From: a bacterium
GTDB lineage: Bacteria > Bacillota > Bacilli > Lactobacillales > Streptococcaceae
Direction of reading: 5' to 3'
Assembly: GCA_905221125.1 (NCBI GenBank)
Contig: CAJNBY010000010.1
Coordinates: 9,498 to 73,497, forward strand
Length of the DNA: 64,000 nt
Both the position numbers and the translations under genes were made by a program. The notes under the pieces are model-generated. The model saw nothing but the letters and a program-made list of their open reading frames with translations, was not told the origin of the DNA and searched no databases. Positions 28,593 through 37,579 of this stretch are shown here, piece by piece (within the stretch, counting starts at the first letter, position 1; each line of letters begins with the position of its first letter).

Positions 28593-29759
28593 TTAACGTT
28601 TGGCAAAAGTCGTCACAATCCGCTGACAAACTTCTTGCAGCAGAGATTTAGGCATGGCTACATTGAGGCGGGCATGGAGACTTCCTTCCTCTCCAAAATC
28701 CAAACCACGGTTCAAAATAACCTTGGCTTCATTTCTCAAAAGCTCTTGCAATCTTTCATCAGTCAGGTCATAGGCTGAAAAATCAAGCCAAATCAAGTAG
28801 GTTCCTTGCGGTTTCATGACTTTGATTTTAGTCTCTTTTCCAAATAAATCTACCACATAATTGATATGGTCTTCAAAGACTTGCTTGAGTTCCTCTAGCC
28901 AATCCTTCCCATAGCGATAGGCAGCTTCTGTCGCCAAATAACCCAAACCTGAAATTTCATGCTGATTATTAGACAACTGACGTTTCTGGTAAGCCGCTCT
29001 CAACTTAGGATTTTCAATCACTGCATAGGAATTTTTTGTCCCAGCAATGTTAAAGGTTTTAGTGGCACTAGTCAAGACGATAGCAAATTCTTTAAAATCA
29101 GGATTGATAGTATTGAAGGAATGATGCTTGTGACCAAAGAGGGCCAAATCTTGGTGAATCTCATCTGAAACCAAGAATACACCGTGTTTTTGGCAGAGTT
29201 GGCCAATCTTCTCCAACACTTCTTTTTCCCACACACGTCCACCAGGATTATGAGGGTTGCAGAGGATATAGAGTTTGACATCCTCTTCTACCAAATCCTT
29301 TTCAAGTTGGTCAAAGTCAATCTCAAAGAGACCATCCTTTTCCACCAAAGAATTGGTAATCAATCTGCGGTTATTCAACTTGACACTGCGAGCAAAAGGT
29401 GGATAGACAGGTGTGTTAATCAAAACTGCTTCGCCTTCTTTTGTAAAGGCTTGAATAGCTGTTGAAATAGCTGGTACTACACCCTCAATAAAGACAAGGG
29501 CCTCTTTGTCAAAGTGGTAACCGTGTTGTGTTGCTTCCCACTTTTGAACTTCGTGAATTAACTTTTCACTGGCATAAGTATAGCCATAAACCAATTGGTC
29601 TGCGTAAGTCTGCACGGCTTGGCGGATTTCAGGCAAAACTACAAAGTCCATGTCTGCTATCCAAGCTGGTAGGACTTCGCTATCCGTTTCTGCCTCTTTC
29701 CATTTATAGGTATGGTGCCCTAAACGATTAGGCAGGCTTGTAAAATCATATTTTCCCAT
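28593..29759 (-). CDS. patB: MalY/PatB-type PLP aminotransferase, probable cystathionine beta-lyase
   Basis: A 388-residue fold-type I PLP enzyme. The family start LPAWIADMDF, the substrate and PLP region CNPHNPGGRVW, VSDEIHQDL and the Schiff-base Lys in TSATKTFNIAG are present. Members cleave the C-S bond of cystathionine or cysteine, giving homocysteine or hydrogen sulfide; streptococcal relatives are known H2S producers. It lies 7 bp behind the cystathionine synthase/lyase-like gene, so the two probably form a transsulfuration unit. The exact substrate preference is not visible. Confidence 0.9.
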   Translation of the reverse strand: MGKYDFTSLPNRLGHHTYKWKEAETDSEVLPAWIADMDFVVLPEIRQAVQTYADQLVYGYTYASEKLIHEVQKWEATQHGYHFDKEALVFIEGVVPAISTAIQAFTKEGEAVLINTPVYPPFARSVKLNNRRLITNSLVEKDGLFEIDFDQLEKDLVEEDVKLYILCNPHNPGGRVWEKEVLEKIGQLCQKHGVFLVSDEIHQDLALFGHKHHSFNTINPDFKEFAIVLTSATKTFNIAGTKNSYAVIENPKLRAAYQKRQLSNNQHEISGLGYLATEAAYRYGKDWLEELKQVFEDHINYVVDLFGKETKIKVMKPQGTYLIWLDFSAYDLTDERLQELLRNEAKVILNRGLDFGEEGSLHARLNVAMPKSLLQEVCQRIVTTFAKR

Positions 29760-29766
29760 CTTTGTC

Positions 29767-30861
29767 TTATCCTTCTAATGCTTGGCGCAAATCTGCAATC
29801 AAATCTCTAGCATCCTCAATCCCGATTGACAAACGCAAGAGGTCATCTGTCAAACCATAAGAATGGCGCACTTCTGCTGGAATATCGGCGTGAGTTTGTG
29901 TCGTTGGATAAGTGATAAGACTTTCCACCCCACCTAAACTTTCCGCAAAAGAGAAGACCTTGAGACTGTTCAAAATATGAGGAATGCGTGTTTCATCCGC
30001 TACTTTAAAGGAAATCATGCCTCCACGACCAGTGTAGAGAACTTCCTTAACTGCTGGAGAATCCTTCAAAAAGGCAACCACTTCTTGGGCATTGGCTGTT
30101 GAGCGCTCCATACGAAGAGACAAGGTCTTGAGTCCACGAATTAACTGATAACTGTCAAATGGAGACAAGACTGCCCCTGTCGTATTGAGATTGTAAAAGA
30201 GTTTCTCGTATAGTTCTAAACTATTGGTCACAACCACTCCAGCCAAGACATCATTGTGGCCTGCTAGATACTTGGTTGCTGAATGCAGAACGATATCGGC
30301 TCCATCTTCAATCGGACGTTGATAGATAGGGCTGTAGAAGGTATTGTCCACCACCACTTTGGCACCTTTAGCATGAGACAATTTTGCTAGTTTTTCGATA
30401 TCAAATTCCAACATCAAAGGATTGGTTGGTGTTTCGATATAAAGAACATCCACGTCCTTGTCTAACTCAGCAATCAACTCTTCTTCTGTATTGGCATAAG
30501 TAAAATGGAAACGGCCTTCCTGCTCCACTTGGTTGAACCAGCGGAAAGAACCTCCGTAAAGGTCACGGACAGCCAAAACCTTACTTCCTACTGGAAAAAC
30601 GCTAAAGGCCAGTACAATTGCTGACATCCCTGAGCTAGTCGCTAGGGCATAATCTGCTGACTCAATAGCTGCCAAGACTTCTTCAGCCTTACTACGAGTT
30701 GGGTTTTTGGTACGCGTATAATCAAAACCAGTAGACTGACCAAACTCTGGGTGCTGATAGGTCGTCGAAAAATGAAGCGGTGTCACCAAAGCTCCTGTTG
30801 CTTCGTCTGACTTGATACCCGCCTGGGCCAAAATTGTGTTAATGTGTAATTCCTTGCTCAT
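29767..30861 (-). CDS. Trans-sulfuration PLP enzyme (cystathionine gamma-synthase/lyase family)
   Basis: A 364-residue PLP enzyme of the Cys/Met metabolism family. It contains YTRTKNPTRSKAEEVLA, the PLP-phosphate site SSGMSAI, VDNTFYSP and the Schiff-base Lys in HSATKYLAGHNDVLAG; the C-terminus has SLGGVESLITYP and RLSIGIED. The same family contains MetB, MetC and gamma-lyase, and sequence alone does not separate them; I remember the pneumococcal ortholog annotated as MetB-like. GGAGG precedes the start, and an extended TACAAT -10 lies about 15-20 bp further upstream. Cotranscribed with patB. Confidence 0.9.
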   Translation of the reverse strand: MSKELHINTILAQAGIKSDEATGALVTPLHFSTTYQHPEFGQSTGFDYTRTKNPTRSKAEEVLAAIESADYALATSSGMSAIVLAFSVFPVGSKVLAVRDLYGGSFRWFNQVEQEGRFHFTYANTEEELIAELDKDVDVLYIETPTNPLMLEFDIEKLAKLSHAKGAKVVVDNTFYSPIYQRPIEDGADIVLHSATKYLAGHNDVLAGVVVTNSLELYEKLFYNLNTTGAVLSPFDSYQLIRGLKTLSLRMERSTANAQEVVAFLKDSPAVKEVLYTGRGGMISFKVADETRIPHILNSLKVFSFAESLGGVESLITYPTTQTHADIPAEVRHSYGLTDDLLRLSIGIEDARDLIADLRQALEG

Positions 30862-30960
30862 ACAATACCTCCAAATCTATAGTAACTATTGTACCACTTA
30901 TTTTCATCAACTCATTTTCTTCTTTTCAAGAGCTAGTTATAGTTTCAAACTATACACTTA

Positions 30961-31064
30961 TACTCTTCGAAAATCAAATTCAAACCACGTCAGCGTCGCC
31001 TTACCGTACTCAAGTACAGCTTGCGGCTAGCTTCCTAGTTTGCTCTTTGATTTTCATTGAGTAT
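30961..31064. repeat. BOX element (boxA-boxC, no boxB)
   Basis: The element starts TACTCTTCGAAAATC and ends GATTTTCATTGAGTA, imperfect inverted ends. It contains CGTCAGCGTCGCCTTACCGT, which matches the conserved boxA sequence used for BOX-PCR apart from one base, and the boxC-like stretch TGCGGCTAGCTTCCTAGTTT. About 104 bp fits boxA plus boxC. It lies between the metB-like promoter and the terminator of the PH-like gene. Confidence 0.9.
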
Positions 31065-31078
31065 TAGCTAGTAAAGCT

Positions 31079-31111
31079 AAAAAGAATCCAGAAAAGATTC
31101 CAGATTCTTTT
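31079..31111 (-). terminator. Terminator of the gene at 31132-31587
   Basis: The stem AAAAGAATC/GATTCTTTT, with internal pairing in the loop, is followed by a T-run on the minus strand. Confidence 0.7.
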
Positions 31112-31131
31112 GTGACAATGAATGCTAGGGC

Positions 31132-31587
31132 TTACTTGGACAGAAAGAAATCCTGTTGAACCAAATAGTCATAATGCTCTTTGTTAAATTGATACTGGCC
31201 CACACGCTGACTAAGCTGACCGACATCCACGGAAAACATATAGGTTTCATTTTGATAGTTCCAGTTCAGCCTAACTGTATTCAAGACTGGCTTATAAGTA
31301 AAATCTTTAACTTGATTCCAAGGCATCTCAAGGACTTGATTAGAACGATTTTCAGTTATATCACTGATGTCCATCAAGTAGATTCCCTTAGGTGTGAATG
31401 CCAGAATCTTAGGCTTCACACTCGACTGAACATAGTAACTTCCTCCTATAACGAAGAAATCAATAAAAGATTTCAGCCATGTCTTTTTCTTGAAGGCCAT
31501 CAGAAAATTATTTTGCCCTTCAATCTGACAAGTTGACAGAAATGATGCAATCTGTTTTTCTGTTGCAAACTCCATAATAGCGCCCAT
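31132..31587 (-). CDS. Small protein with PH-like fold, function unknown
   Basis: A 151-residue protein. A short hydrophobic stretch near residues 38-52 (FIDFFVIGGSYYVQS) is followed by beta-rich sequence ILAFTPKGIYLMDI, MPWNQVKDFTYKP and YMFSVDVGQ, which resembles bacterial PH-like domains; this is pattern similarity only. The start at 31587 has GGAGG at good distance; an alternative Met at residue 5 lacks one. It is a single-gene unit with a long leader (about 190 nt from the predicted promoter). Neighbouring genes give no functional clue. Confidence 0.7.
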   Translation of the reverse strand: MGAIMEFATEKQIASFLSTCQIEGQNNFLMAFKKKTWLKSFIDFFVIGGSYYVQSSVKPKILAFTPKGIYLMDISDITENRSNQVLEMPWNQVKDFTYKPVLNTVRLNWNYQNETYMFSVDVGQLSQRVGQYQFNKEHYDYLVQQDFFLSK

Positions 31588-31790
31588 GATGTTACCTCCA
31601 TAACGATTAGTAAATAGGCAAATAAGAACTCTTCACATAAAGAAGAACCTATCATTTGTTGCATTTTATCTTACTTTTCCAGTAGACGACATCCCTCCTA
31701 TAACATTACCCTAACATGTGCATACTTCCATTAAAGCTGGGTAGATTTTCTAAAATAGCGTCTCACGTTTTTCTTATATTCATTATAACA
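31588..31790 (-). promoter_or_regulatory. Extended -10 promoter and long leader of the PH-like gene
   Basis: TGTTATAAT (31782-31790, minus strand) is a good extended -10 box. The transcript would carry about 190 nt before the start codon, including an internal AGGAGG followed one base later by ATG and a short 8-codon frame. No known riboswitch was recognised. Confidence 0.45.
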
Positions 31791-31855
31791 TAAAATTAAT
31801 TAACAAATAAAAAAATATAATCATTTTTACCCAAAATTTTCCATCATTCTATATA

Positions 31856-31887
31856 AAAACGACAGTTTCATTCGAAACCATCGTTTT
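31856..31887 (-). terminator. Terminator of aliB
   Basis: The hairpin AAAAACGA..GTTTC/GAAAC..TCGTTTTT lies 14 bp after the aliB stop and ends in a T-run. Confidence 0.85.
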
Positions 31888-31900
31888 TCTTGAAAAATCC

Positions 31901-33859
31901 TTATTTGACATGTTTTGCCAATTCTTCTTGGGCTTTTTTATTGGATTCTTCTTTTTCTTTCAACCATTTTTCTTTAGCTTTTTCATATTCATCTTTTGTG
32001 ACTGTCTTATCTTGTACTTTGAGGTATTTATATGATTCGATACCTTTATTACCAGCTAATGAATATGGTTCTGAGAAAGGAACTGTTTTTCTCAATGTTG
32101 GTGTTCCACCCTTAGAAACATTTGGAATCGCTAAAGCGCTATCTACTAACCAAGCTTGGATTTCAGCATACTTTTCATAGCGTTTTGCAATATCTTGTTC
32201 CTTATTAGCTTCTTCCAACATTTGAGTATAGACATCCAGCCCAACAGCCTTGGCCTTGTCATTGGCTTCACCCGGCTCTATACCTAGATTTTGCATCAAA
32301 CCACCAGAATTAACGTTAAAGACATCAAGATAGGTTGAAGGGTCTTGATAGTCTGGACTCCAACCACCGTTGTATAGATCGTAATCCTTCTGAGCTGCAG
32401 TCTGAGCCAAATAGCTTGTATTATCAAAGTCTTCAGTAGAAAGTTGTTGAATATCAATTACAACATTCTCTGCACCTAAGGCTGCTTCAATAGATTGCTT
32501 CATAGAATTTGCCTCTTGGACACCCTTTTTATCAGCTTGGTCAACTGTCATGTCCAAGTGGATAGGGAATTGGACTCCTTTGGCTTGGAGTTCTTTCTTA
32601 GCTTCAGCAAATTTGGCTTTAGCTTTTTCAGCATTGTAGTATGGATCCTGGGCATCCGCAAAGTTGATTCCTTGCCATTCTTTACCATAATTCACCATCT
32701 TAGAGGCTACTACTTCACCAAAGTCTTTTCCGTTGATACTTACGAAGTTTGGAGGAACAACCAAGTTACGCAAAATCTTAGTTGCACCATCTTCTCCTTG
32801 AGATTGGGCCCCGTAAGCTGTACGGTCATAGGCAAAGTTAATGGCTTGACGGAAGTTTTTACTCAGAACCGCTTCTTGAGTCGATTTCTTTTCAGCATCA
32901 CTTGTCTTGGAAGTGAATTTATAAGATTTTCTATCTAAATTGAAGTTTAAGAAGTAAGAAGTAGCATCTTGCATGCTATAGATGATATTATCCTTATTCT
33001 TCTCTTTGATTCCTTCAAAGCTTGAACTATTTGGATAGAGACGAGCGTAGCTATAGGCTCCCTCTACATAGTTACGAGCCAGTGCATCTTGGTCACTACC
33101 ATCATAATAGGCCAATTTGACATCATCTACAAAGACATTTTTAGCATCCCAGTAATTAGGATTTTTCTTGAATTCGATAACTGATTTTGAAACAAAGGAT
33201 TTCATCAAGAAAGGTCCATTGTACAAAATGCTAGATGGGTCTACCTTCCCAAAATCATCTCCTTTTGATTTCAAGAAATCAGCGTTGACTGGGAAGAGAA
33301 TGGTTGAGGTTGTTTTTGAGTTCCAGTAAGGTTCTGGTCGTGCCAAGGTATATTGAACGGTTTGGTCATCAAGAGCCTTGACTCCGACAGTTGAAAAGTC
33401 GCTTGTTTTACCGTTAATGTAATCATCCAAACCTGCAACGGATTCTTGAACTAAGTACAAGGCTTCTGATTTTTTATCAGCCGCATATTTCAAACCAGTT
33501 ACAAAATCTTGGGCAGTTACAGGAGCATATTCTTCCCCATCTGCAGTGTACCATTTAGCATCTTTACGCAGTTTGTAGGTATAGGTCAAACCGTCTTGAG
33601 AAACACTCCAATCCTCTGCCAAGGATGGGATATAGTTCCCATACTGGTCATTTTCCATGAGCCCATCTACCAAATTAACCACGATATCACTGGTTGTTGC
33701 ACGGTTTTCTGCTAGATAGTTCAAACTTGATGGGTCACTTACGTAAACATAGTTATATGTTTTTGACGCTGTACTAGAATTTCCACAGGCACTTAACAAA
33801 ATACCTGCACTTAGCACGACACCTGCAAGTGCTGCATACTTGGCCTTAGACTTTTTCAT
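31901..33859 (-). CDS. aliB: Oligopeptide-binding lipoprotein AliB
   Basis: A 652-residue surface lipoprotein. Residues 1-25 are the signal with the lipobox LSACG. The rest is a family 5 extracellular solute-binding domain (VYVSDPSSLNYL, VTAQDFVTGL, NGGWSPDYQDPSTYLDVFN). Length and the C-terminal tail EKEESNKKAQEELAKHVK match AliB of pneumococcus as I remember it. AliA/AliB feed peptides to the AmiCDEF permease encoded elsewhere and influence competence and interspecies sensing. It is a single gene with a strong promoter and its own terminator. Confidence 0.94.
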   Translation of the reverse strand: MKKSKAKYAALAGVVLSAGILLSACGNSSTASKTYNYVYVSDPSSLNYLAENRATTSDIVVNLVDGLMENDQYGNYIPSLAEDWSVSQDGLTYTYKLRKDAKWYTADGEEYAPVTAQDFVTGLKYAADKKSEALYLVQESVAGLDDYINGKTSDFSTVGVKALDDQTVQYTLARPEPYWNSKTTSTILFPVNADFLKSKGDDFGKVDPSSILYNGPFLMKSFVSKSVIEFKKNPNYWDAKNVFVDDVKLAYYDGSDQDALARNYVEGAYSYARLYPNSSSFEGIKEKNKDNIIYSMQDATSYFLNFNLDRKSYKFTSKTSDAEKKSTQEAVLSKNFRQAINFAYDRTAYGAQSQGEDGATKILRNLVVPPNFVSINGKDFGEVVASKMVNYGKEWQGINFADAQDPYYNAEKAKAKFAEAKKELQAKGVQFPIHLDMTVDQADKKGVQEANSMKQSIEAALGAENVVIDIQQLSTEDFDNTSYLAQTAAQKDYDLYNGGWSPDYQDPSTYLDVFNVNSGGLMQNLGIEPGEANDKAKAVGLDVYTQMLEEANKEQDIAKRYEKYAEIQAWLVDSALAIPNVSKGGTPTLRKTVPFSEPYSLAGNKGIESYKYLKVQDKTVTKDEYEKAKEKWLKEKEESNKKAQEELAKHVK

Positions 33860-33891
33860 TTCCAGAACCTCCTGATTTAAAGATTTGTTTT

Positions 33892-33920
33892 ATTATACAG
33901 ACTAACTACTTTTTAGTCAA
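33892..33920 (-). promoter_or_regulatory. Strong sigma-A promoter of aliB
   Basis: TTGACT (33915-33920), 17 bp, then TATAAT (33892-33897), with TG directly before the -10 box. Confidence 0.85.
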
Positions 33921-33995
33921 GTGTTTTTTGACATAAAATTCAATTACTTTTGTTATTTATTCTCTATTTTACATTTAATATCCAATTCTAACAAT

Positions 33996-34049
33996 AAAAA
34001 ATGAATAAGAGAGTGATTTGATTTTTAAAAAACTCAACTTATTCATTTT
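33996..34049 (-). terminator. Probable terminator of the flippase gene
   Basis: The 12-bp stem AAAATGAATAAG/CTTATTCATTTT encloses a loop of about 28 bases that can pair further. It lies just behind the gene at 34066-35688. Confidence 0.55.
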
Positions 34050-34065
34050 ATTTATAAATTATTTT

Positions 34066-35688
34066 TTAAGAAATTTTTAATTTTGCTCGTAAGCGATCTG
34101 CTTGGGCTTTTCCAATCACCTTATCCAATAAACGAGTACGGAGACTCATGGCTCCATATACTCCTCCACCCATGGCACCAACAAGAGCTACATAAAGGAA
34201 GCTCCACAAACGTCCATTTGGTTGGAAGACAAATCCTAAAATCCACTGGACGGCACCTACACCGATGAACATAACAAGGGTCAACAAACTGATTAAAATG
34301 GTTCGTTTCAAAATCACCTTGCGCTTGACACCTGTTACTTGACAAATATCCCGATACATCAAAACATTAGGAATAATAAGACCAATTGTTGTGGAAATCA
34401 AAGGTCCGTAACTATGGAAGAGAGCGATGGTAGGTATTTGCAAGACTAGCTTGGCAATAGAACCATAGATAAAATAGAGAACGGCCTTGCGGTTGCGGAA
34501 CATGGCCTGAAGCATTGGTGACAAGACCATGTACAAACCTAAAATGGTAGATTGCAAAACTGCAAAGACAAACAAGCCCATAGCCAAACTATCTGGCTTG
34601 CCATAGAAGACTGTATAAAGAGGTTCTCCTACCATGACGACTCCAACTGTTGCTGGTAGTAGGAATACGAAAAGCATGGTAATACTATCCTGAACGAGAC
34701 GAGAAGCTGCCTTCAAGTCCCCCTTGACATAGTTTTCAGTCAAAAGTGGCAAGCCGACACCCCCAATTGAAACCCCTACAGAAATCAAAATCATCGTGAT
34801 TTTATTAGGATTGGCTGAGAAATAAGAAAACATGACAACCAAGTCCTCGTTGCTATAGTTGGTAAACCAGCTCATACTATTGATAAAGGTCATCTGATCC
34901 AGAATCTGGAAGAGCTGGATGGCGGACCCTGTCAGGATAAAAGGAATAGCTTCCTTAATGGTATCGACCAAAAGACGCTTGCTATTAATCTTATCTCCTG
35001 TTTCAAAGACTCTTTTGAGTAATCCTTCTTGAGCAAGGAAATAAATCAAAACTGCAAAACTGGCTACCATGCCGACAAAGGCTGCAAAGGTGGATTGGGT
35101 AACCGCTGCTAGGTAATCTCCTGAACCGAGCTTCATAATGATAAAGGTTGCTAAGAGCATCCAGATAACACGAATGACCTGCTCAGCGATTTGGCTCATG
35201 GCATAAGGTTTGAGATTATTCATTCCTTGGAAAAATCCTCGGATAACACTCATAGAAGGGAAAATCAAGACTCCCCAAGCCAAGCTTTGCATGATCGGTA
35301 TCAAGTCTTTGCCCACGCCAGACAAGTCTGCTAGCCAAGGAGCAAAGACATACAAGATTAGGGCAAAAACGAGGCCTAGTCCTGTCATAAATCCTAGAAA
35401 GCTTCTAATCAGGGCAAAGCTATGCTCCTCTTCTCGCATGGTATTGTATTTGGCAACTTGCTTGGCCACCGCGACTGGAATCCCTGCTGTTGACACCAGC
35501 AGGAACCAGGCATAGATATTGTAGCCCATGGTAAAGAGACCATTGGCCGTAGCCGCATAAGACCCCATCCAGATGTACCAAGGAATAATGTAAATAGCCC
35601 CGAGTAGGCGACTGATAAAGTTACTAGCCGTTAGCCAAGCAGTCCCCCGTAACATCTGGGCCTGCTGGTGATTGTTTTCGTGCGACAT
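34066..35688 (-). CDS. MurJ/YtgP-like lipid flippase (MATE/PST superfamily)
   Basis: A 540-residue membrane protein with about 14 helices. The start reads LRGTAWLTASNFISRLLGAIYIIPW, typical of the polysaccharide/lipid II flippase group, and GIPVAVAKQVAKYN is a further family stretch. In related streptococci the YtgP member can replace MurJ, so it probably flips lipid II for wall synthesis; an exopolysaccharide role is less likely without nearby glycosyltransferases. The start at 35688 is chosen because TGAGGA precedes it; an ATG five codons earlier lacks a site. It is divergent from murE, sharing a 90-bp promoter region. Confidence 0.88.
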   Translation of the reverse strand: MSHENNHQQAQMLRGTAWLTASNFISRLLGAIYIIPWYIWMGSYAATANGLFTMGYNIYAWFLLVSTAGIPVAVAKQVAKYNTMREEEHSFALIRSFLGFMTGLGLVFALILYVFAPWLADLSGVGKDLIPIMQSLAWGVLIFPSMSVIRGFFQGMNNLKPYAMSQIAEQVIRVIWMLLATFIIMKLGSGDYLAAVTQSTFAAFVGMVASFAVLIYFLAQEGLLKRVFETGDKINSKRLLVDTIKEAIPFILTGSAIQLFQILDQMTFINSMSWFTNYSNEDLVVMFSYFSANPNKITMILISVGVSIGGVGLPLLTENYVKGDLKAASRLVQDSITMLFVFLLPATVGVVMVGEPLYTVFYGKPDSLAMGLFVFAVLQSTILGLYMVLSPMLQAMFRNRKAVLYFIYGSIAKLVLQIPTIALFHSYGPLISTTIGLIIPNVLMYRDICQVTGVKRKVILKRTILISLLTLVMFIGVGAVQWILGFVFQPNGRLWSFLYVALVGAMGGGVYGAMSLRTRLLDKVIGKAQADRLRAKLKIS

Positions 35689-35735
35689 AGATTCCTCATT
35701 CAATTTTGATAACTAGGAAAAACTCCTTATCTTCC

Positions 35736-35764
35736 ATTATAAACTTTTCCTTGTTACTTGTAAA
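35736..35764 (-). promoter_or_regulatory. Promoter of the MurJ-like flippase gene
   Basis: TTTACA (35759-35764), 17 bp, then TATAAT (35736-35741) on the minus strand. The -35 box overlaps the -35 box of the murE promoter on the other strand. Confidence 0.75.
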
Positions 35765-35786
35765 TTTGCGACTTTCGGTTTACAAT
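35758..35786 (+). promoter_or_regulatory. Promoter of murE, probably giving a leaderless mRNA
   Basis: TTGTAA (35758-35763), 17 bp, then TACAAT (35781-35786). The murE ATG begins only 8 bases after the -10 box, where the transcript should start, and no ribosome site is seen at proper distance. Confidence 0.7.
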
Positions 35787-35793
35787 AGAAAGT

Positions 35794-37239
35794 ATGATTA
35801 AGATTGAAACCGTATTAGATATATTAAAGAAAGATGGTCTCTTCCGCGAGATTATCGACCAAGGACACTACCACTACCACTACAGCGATGTCGTCTTTGA
35901 CACCATCTGCTATGACAGCCGCAAGGCCAAAGAGAAGAGCCTCTTTTTCGTCAAAGGTGCTGCCTTTAAGAAGGAATTTCTTCTTTCAGCCATCTCTCAA
36001 GGCCTCGGTTGGTATGTGGCTGAAAAGGACTATGAGGTTGGTATTCCTTCCATTATCGTCAGTGATATAAAGAAAGCCATGAGTTTGATTGCTATGGAGT
36101 TTTATGGCAATCCACAGGAAAAACTTAAACTCCTGGCCTTTACTGGAACCAAGGGTAAGACAACAGCAGCCTACTTCGCCTATAACATTTTGTCTCAAGA
36201 GCATCGACCTGCTATGTTGTCGACAATGAATACAACTCTAGACGGCAAAACTTTCTTTAAGTCAGCATTGACAACGCCTGAGAGCATTGACCTATTTGAC
36301 ATGATGAATCAAGCTGTGCAAAATGACCGCACCCACCTCATCATGGAGGTATCCAGTCAAGCTTATCTGGTCAAACGTGTCTATGGTCTCACCTTTGATG
36401 TGGGAGTTTTCCTCAATATCAGCCCAGACCATATCGGTCCGATTGAACACCCTAGCTTTGAAGACTATTTCTACCACAAGCGTCTCTTGATGGAAAATAG
36501 CCGAGCAGTCATCATTAACAGCGACATGGACCACTTCTCAGTCTTGAAAGAACAGGTGGACGATCAAGAGCATGATTTCTATGGTAGCCAGTCAAGTAAC
36601 CAAATCGAGAATTCTAGAGCCTTTAGCTTTTCAGCAAGCGGGAAACTCGCTGGTGATTATGATATCCAACTGATTGGTCACTTTAACCAAGAAAATGCAG
36701 TCGCTGCAGGACTTGCCTGTCTCCGTCTGGGCGCAAGTCTTGAGGACATCAAAAAAGGAATCGCTGCAACCCGCGTTCCTGGTCGTATGGAAGTCCTCAC
36801 TCAGAAAAATGGCGCCAAGGTCTTCATCGACTATGCCCACAATGGGGACAGTCTGAAAAAACTCATCAATGTTGTAGAGACTCATCAAACTGGAAAGATT
36901 GCACTGGTTCTGGGTTCGACAGGAAACAAGGGAGAAAGCCGTCGTAAGGACTTTGGCCTCCTCCTCAATCAACACCCTGAGATTCAAGTCTTTCTGACTG
37001 CTGATGACCCTAACTATGAAGATCCAATGGCCATTGCGGATGAAATTAGTAGCTACATCAATCATCCTGTTAAAAAGGTTGCGGATCGCCAAGAAGCTAT
37101 CAAGGCAGCAATGGCTATCACAAGCCAAGAATTAGATGCTGTCATTATTGCTGGTAAGGGAGCTGACTGCTATCAAATCGTCCAAGGCAAGAAAGAAGCC
37201 TATCCAGGAGATGCAGCCGTCGCGGAAAATTATTTATAA
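35794..37239 (+). CDS. murE: UDP-N-acetylmuramoyl-L-alanyl-D-glutamate--L-lysine ligase
   Basis: A 481-residue cytoplasmic ligase adding the third stem residue of peptidoglycan. The P-loop reads [13 protein letters not shown] (about 114-126), with substrate-binding TTPESIDLF and EVSSQAYL. The specificity loop is DDPNYEDP, the lysine-adding form rather than the DNPR form for diaminopimelate, as expected for a streptococcus. It is one of only two plus-strand genes in the window. No Shine-Dalgarno sequence is apparent before the ATG, which almost coincides with the predicted transcription start. Confidence 0.97.
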   Translation: MIKIETVLDILKKDGLFREIIDQGHYHYHYSDVVFDTICYDSRKAKEKSLFFVKGAAFKKEFLLSAISQGLGWYVAEKDYEVGIPSIIVSDIKKAMSLIAMEFYGNPQEKLKLLAFTGTKGKTTAAYFAYNILSQEHRPAMLSTMNTTLDGKTFFKSALTTPESIDLFDMMNQAVQNDRTHLIMEVSSQAYLVKRVYGLTFDVGVFLNISPDHIGPIEHPSFEDYFYHKRLLMENSRAVIINSDMDHFSVLKEQVDDQEHDFYGSQSSNQIENSRAFSFSASGKLAGDYDIQLIGHFNQENAVAAGLACLRLGASLEDIKKGIAATRVPGRMEVLTQKNGAKVFIDYAHNGDSLKKLINVVETHQTGKIALVLGSTGNKGESRRKDFGLLLNQHPEIQVFLTADDPNYEDPMAIADEISSYINHPVKKVADRQEAIKAAMAITSQELDAVIIAGKGADCYQIVQGKKEAYPGDAAVAENYL

Positions 37240-37246
37240 GGATCGT

Positions 37247-37281
37247 AAAAAAATCAAGGGAAACGAATCCCTTGATTTTTT
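37247..37281. terminator. Bidirectional terminator between murE and the CsbD gene
   Basis: The 13-bp stem AAAAAATCAAGGG/CCCTTGATTTTTT has A and T runs on both sides and lies between convergent genes. Confidence 0.9.
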
Positions 37282-37287
37282 CTATTT

Positions 37288-37479
37288 TTATTTAAAAGCG
37301 TTTTTCAAACCTTCAACGGCACCTTCTACAGCACCTTTAGCATCTTCAACTACTTCTTTTGCCTTAGCAACTGTCTTTTCTACAGCGCCTTCTGCTTCAG
37401 TCTTGCTATCCCCAGTAACCTTACCAAATCCTTCTTTGATAGCGCCTGTTGCTTGTTCCAATTTGTTTTCAAGTGACAT
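37288..37479 (-). CDS. CsbD-family stress protein
   Basis: A 63-residue hydrophilic helical protein of the CsbD group, with the signature [22 protein letters not shown] followed by Ala/Val/Lys-rich heptads ([17 protein letters not shown]). CsbD proteins are induced by general stress in Bacillus; their molecular role is not established. A clean ribosome site (AAGGAG) precedes the start. A single-gene unit converging on murE. Confidence 0.9.
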   Translation of the reverse strand: MSLENKLEQATGAIKEGFGKVTGDSKTEAEGAVEKTVAKAKEVVEDAKGAVEGAVEGLKNAFK

Positions 37480-37527
37480 ATGATTGTCTCCTTTAGTTTA
37501 TTCCGATATGTGTTACCGATTACATAT

Positions 37528-37556
37528 AGTTTATACCGAATACTAAGGAAAGTCAA
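37528..37556 (-). promoter_or_regulatory. Promoter of the CsbD gene
   Basis: TTGACT (37551-37556), 17 bp, then TAAACT (37528-37533) on the minus strand. The -10 box is imperfect. Confidence 0.5.
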
Positions 37557-37579
37557 ACAATGTGCTCAGAAACAAGAAA

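Noticed and set aside
30961..31064. First taken as a RUP element
   Set aside because: The internal CGTCAGCGTCGCC segment and the boxC-like end identify it as a BOX element.
31651..31700. Small 8-codon frame after AGGAGG in the leader of the PH-like gene as a real gene
   Set aside because: The ribosome site is only one base from the ATG, and the peptide shows no recognisable feature.
37136..37483. Plus-strand frame of 115 codons behind murE
   Set aside because: It runs across the murE end, the terminator and antisense through the CsbD gene, whose minus-strand product is clearly a real family member.
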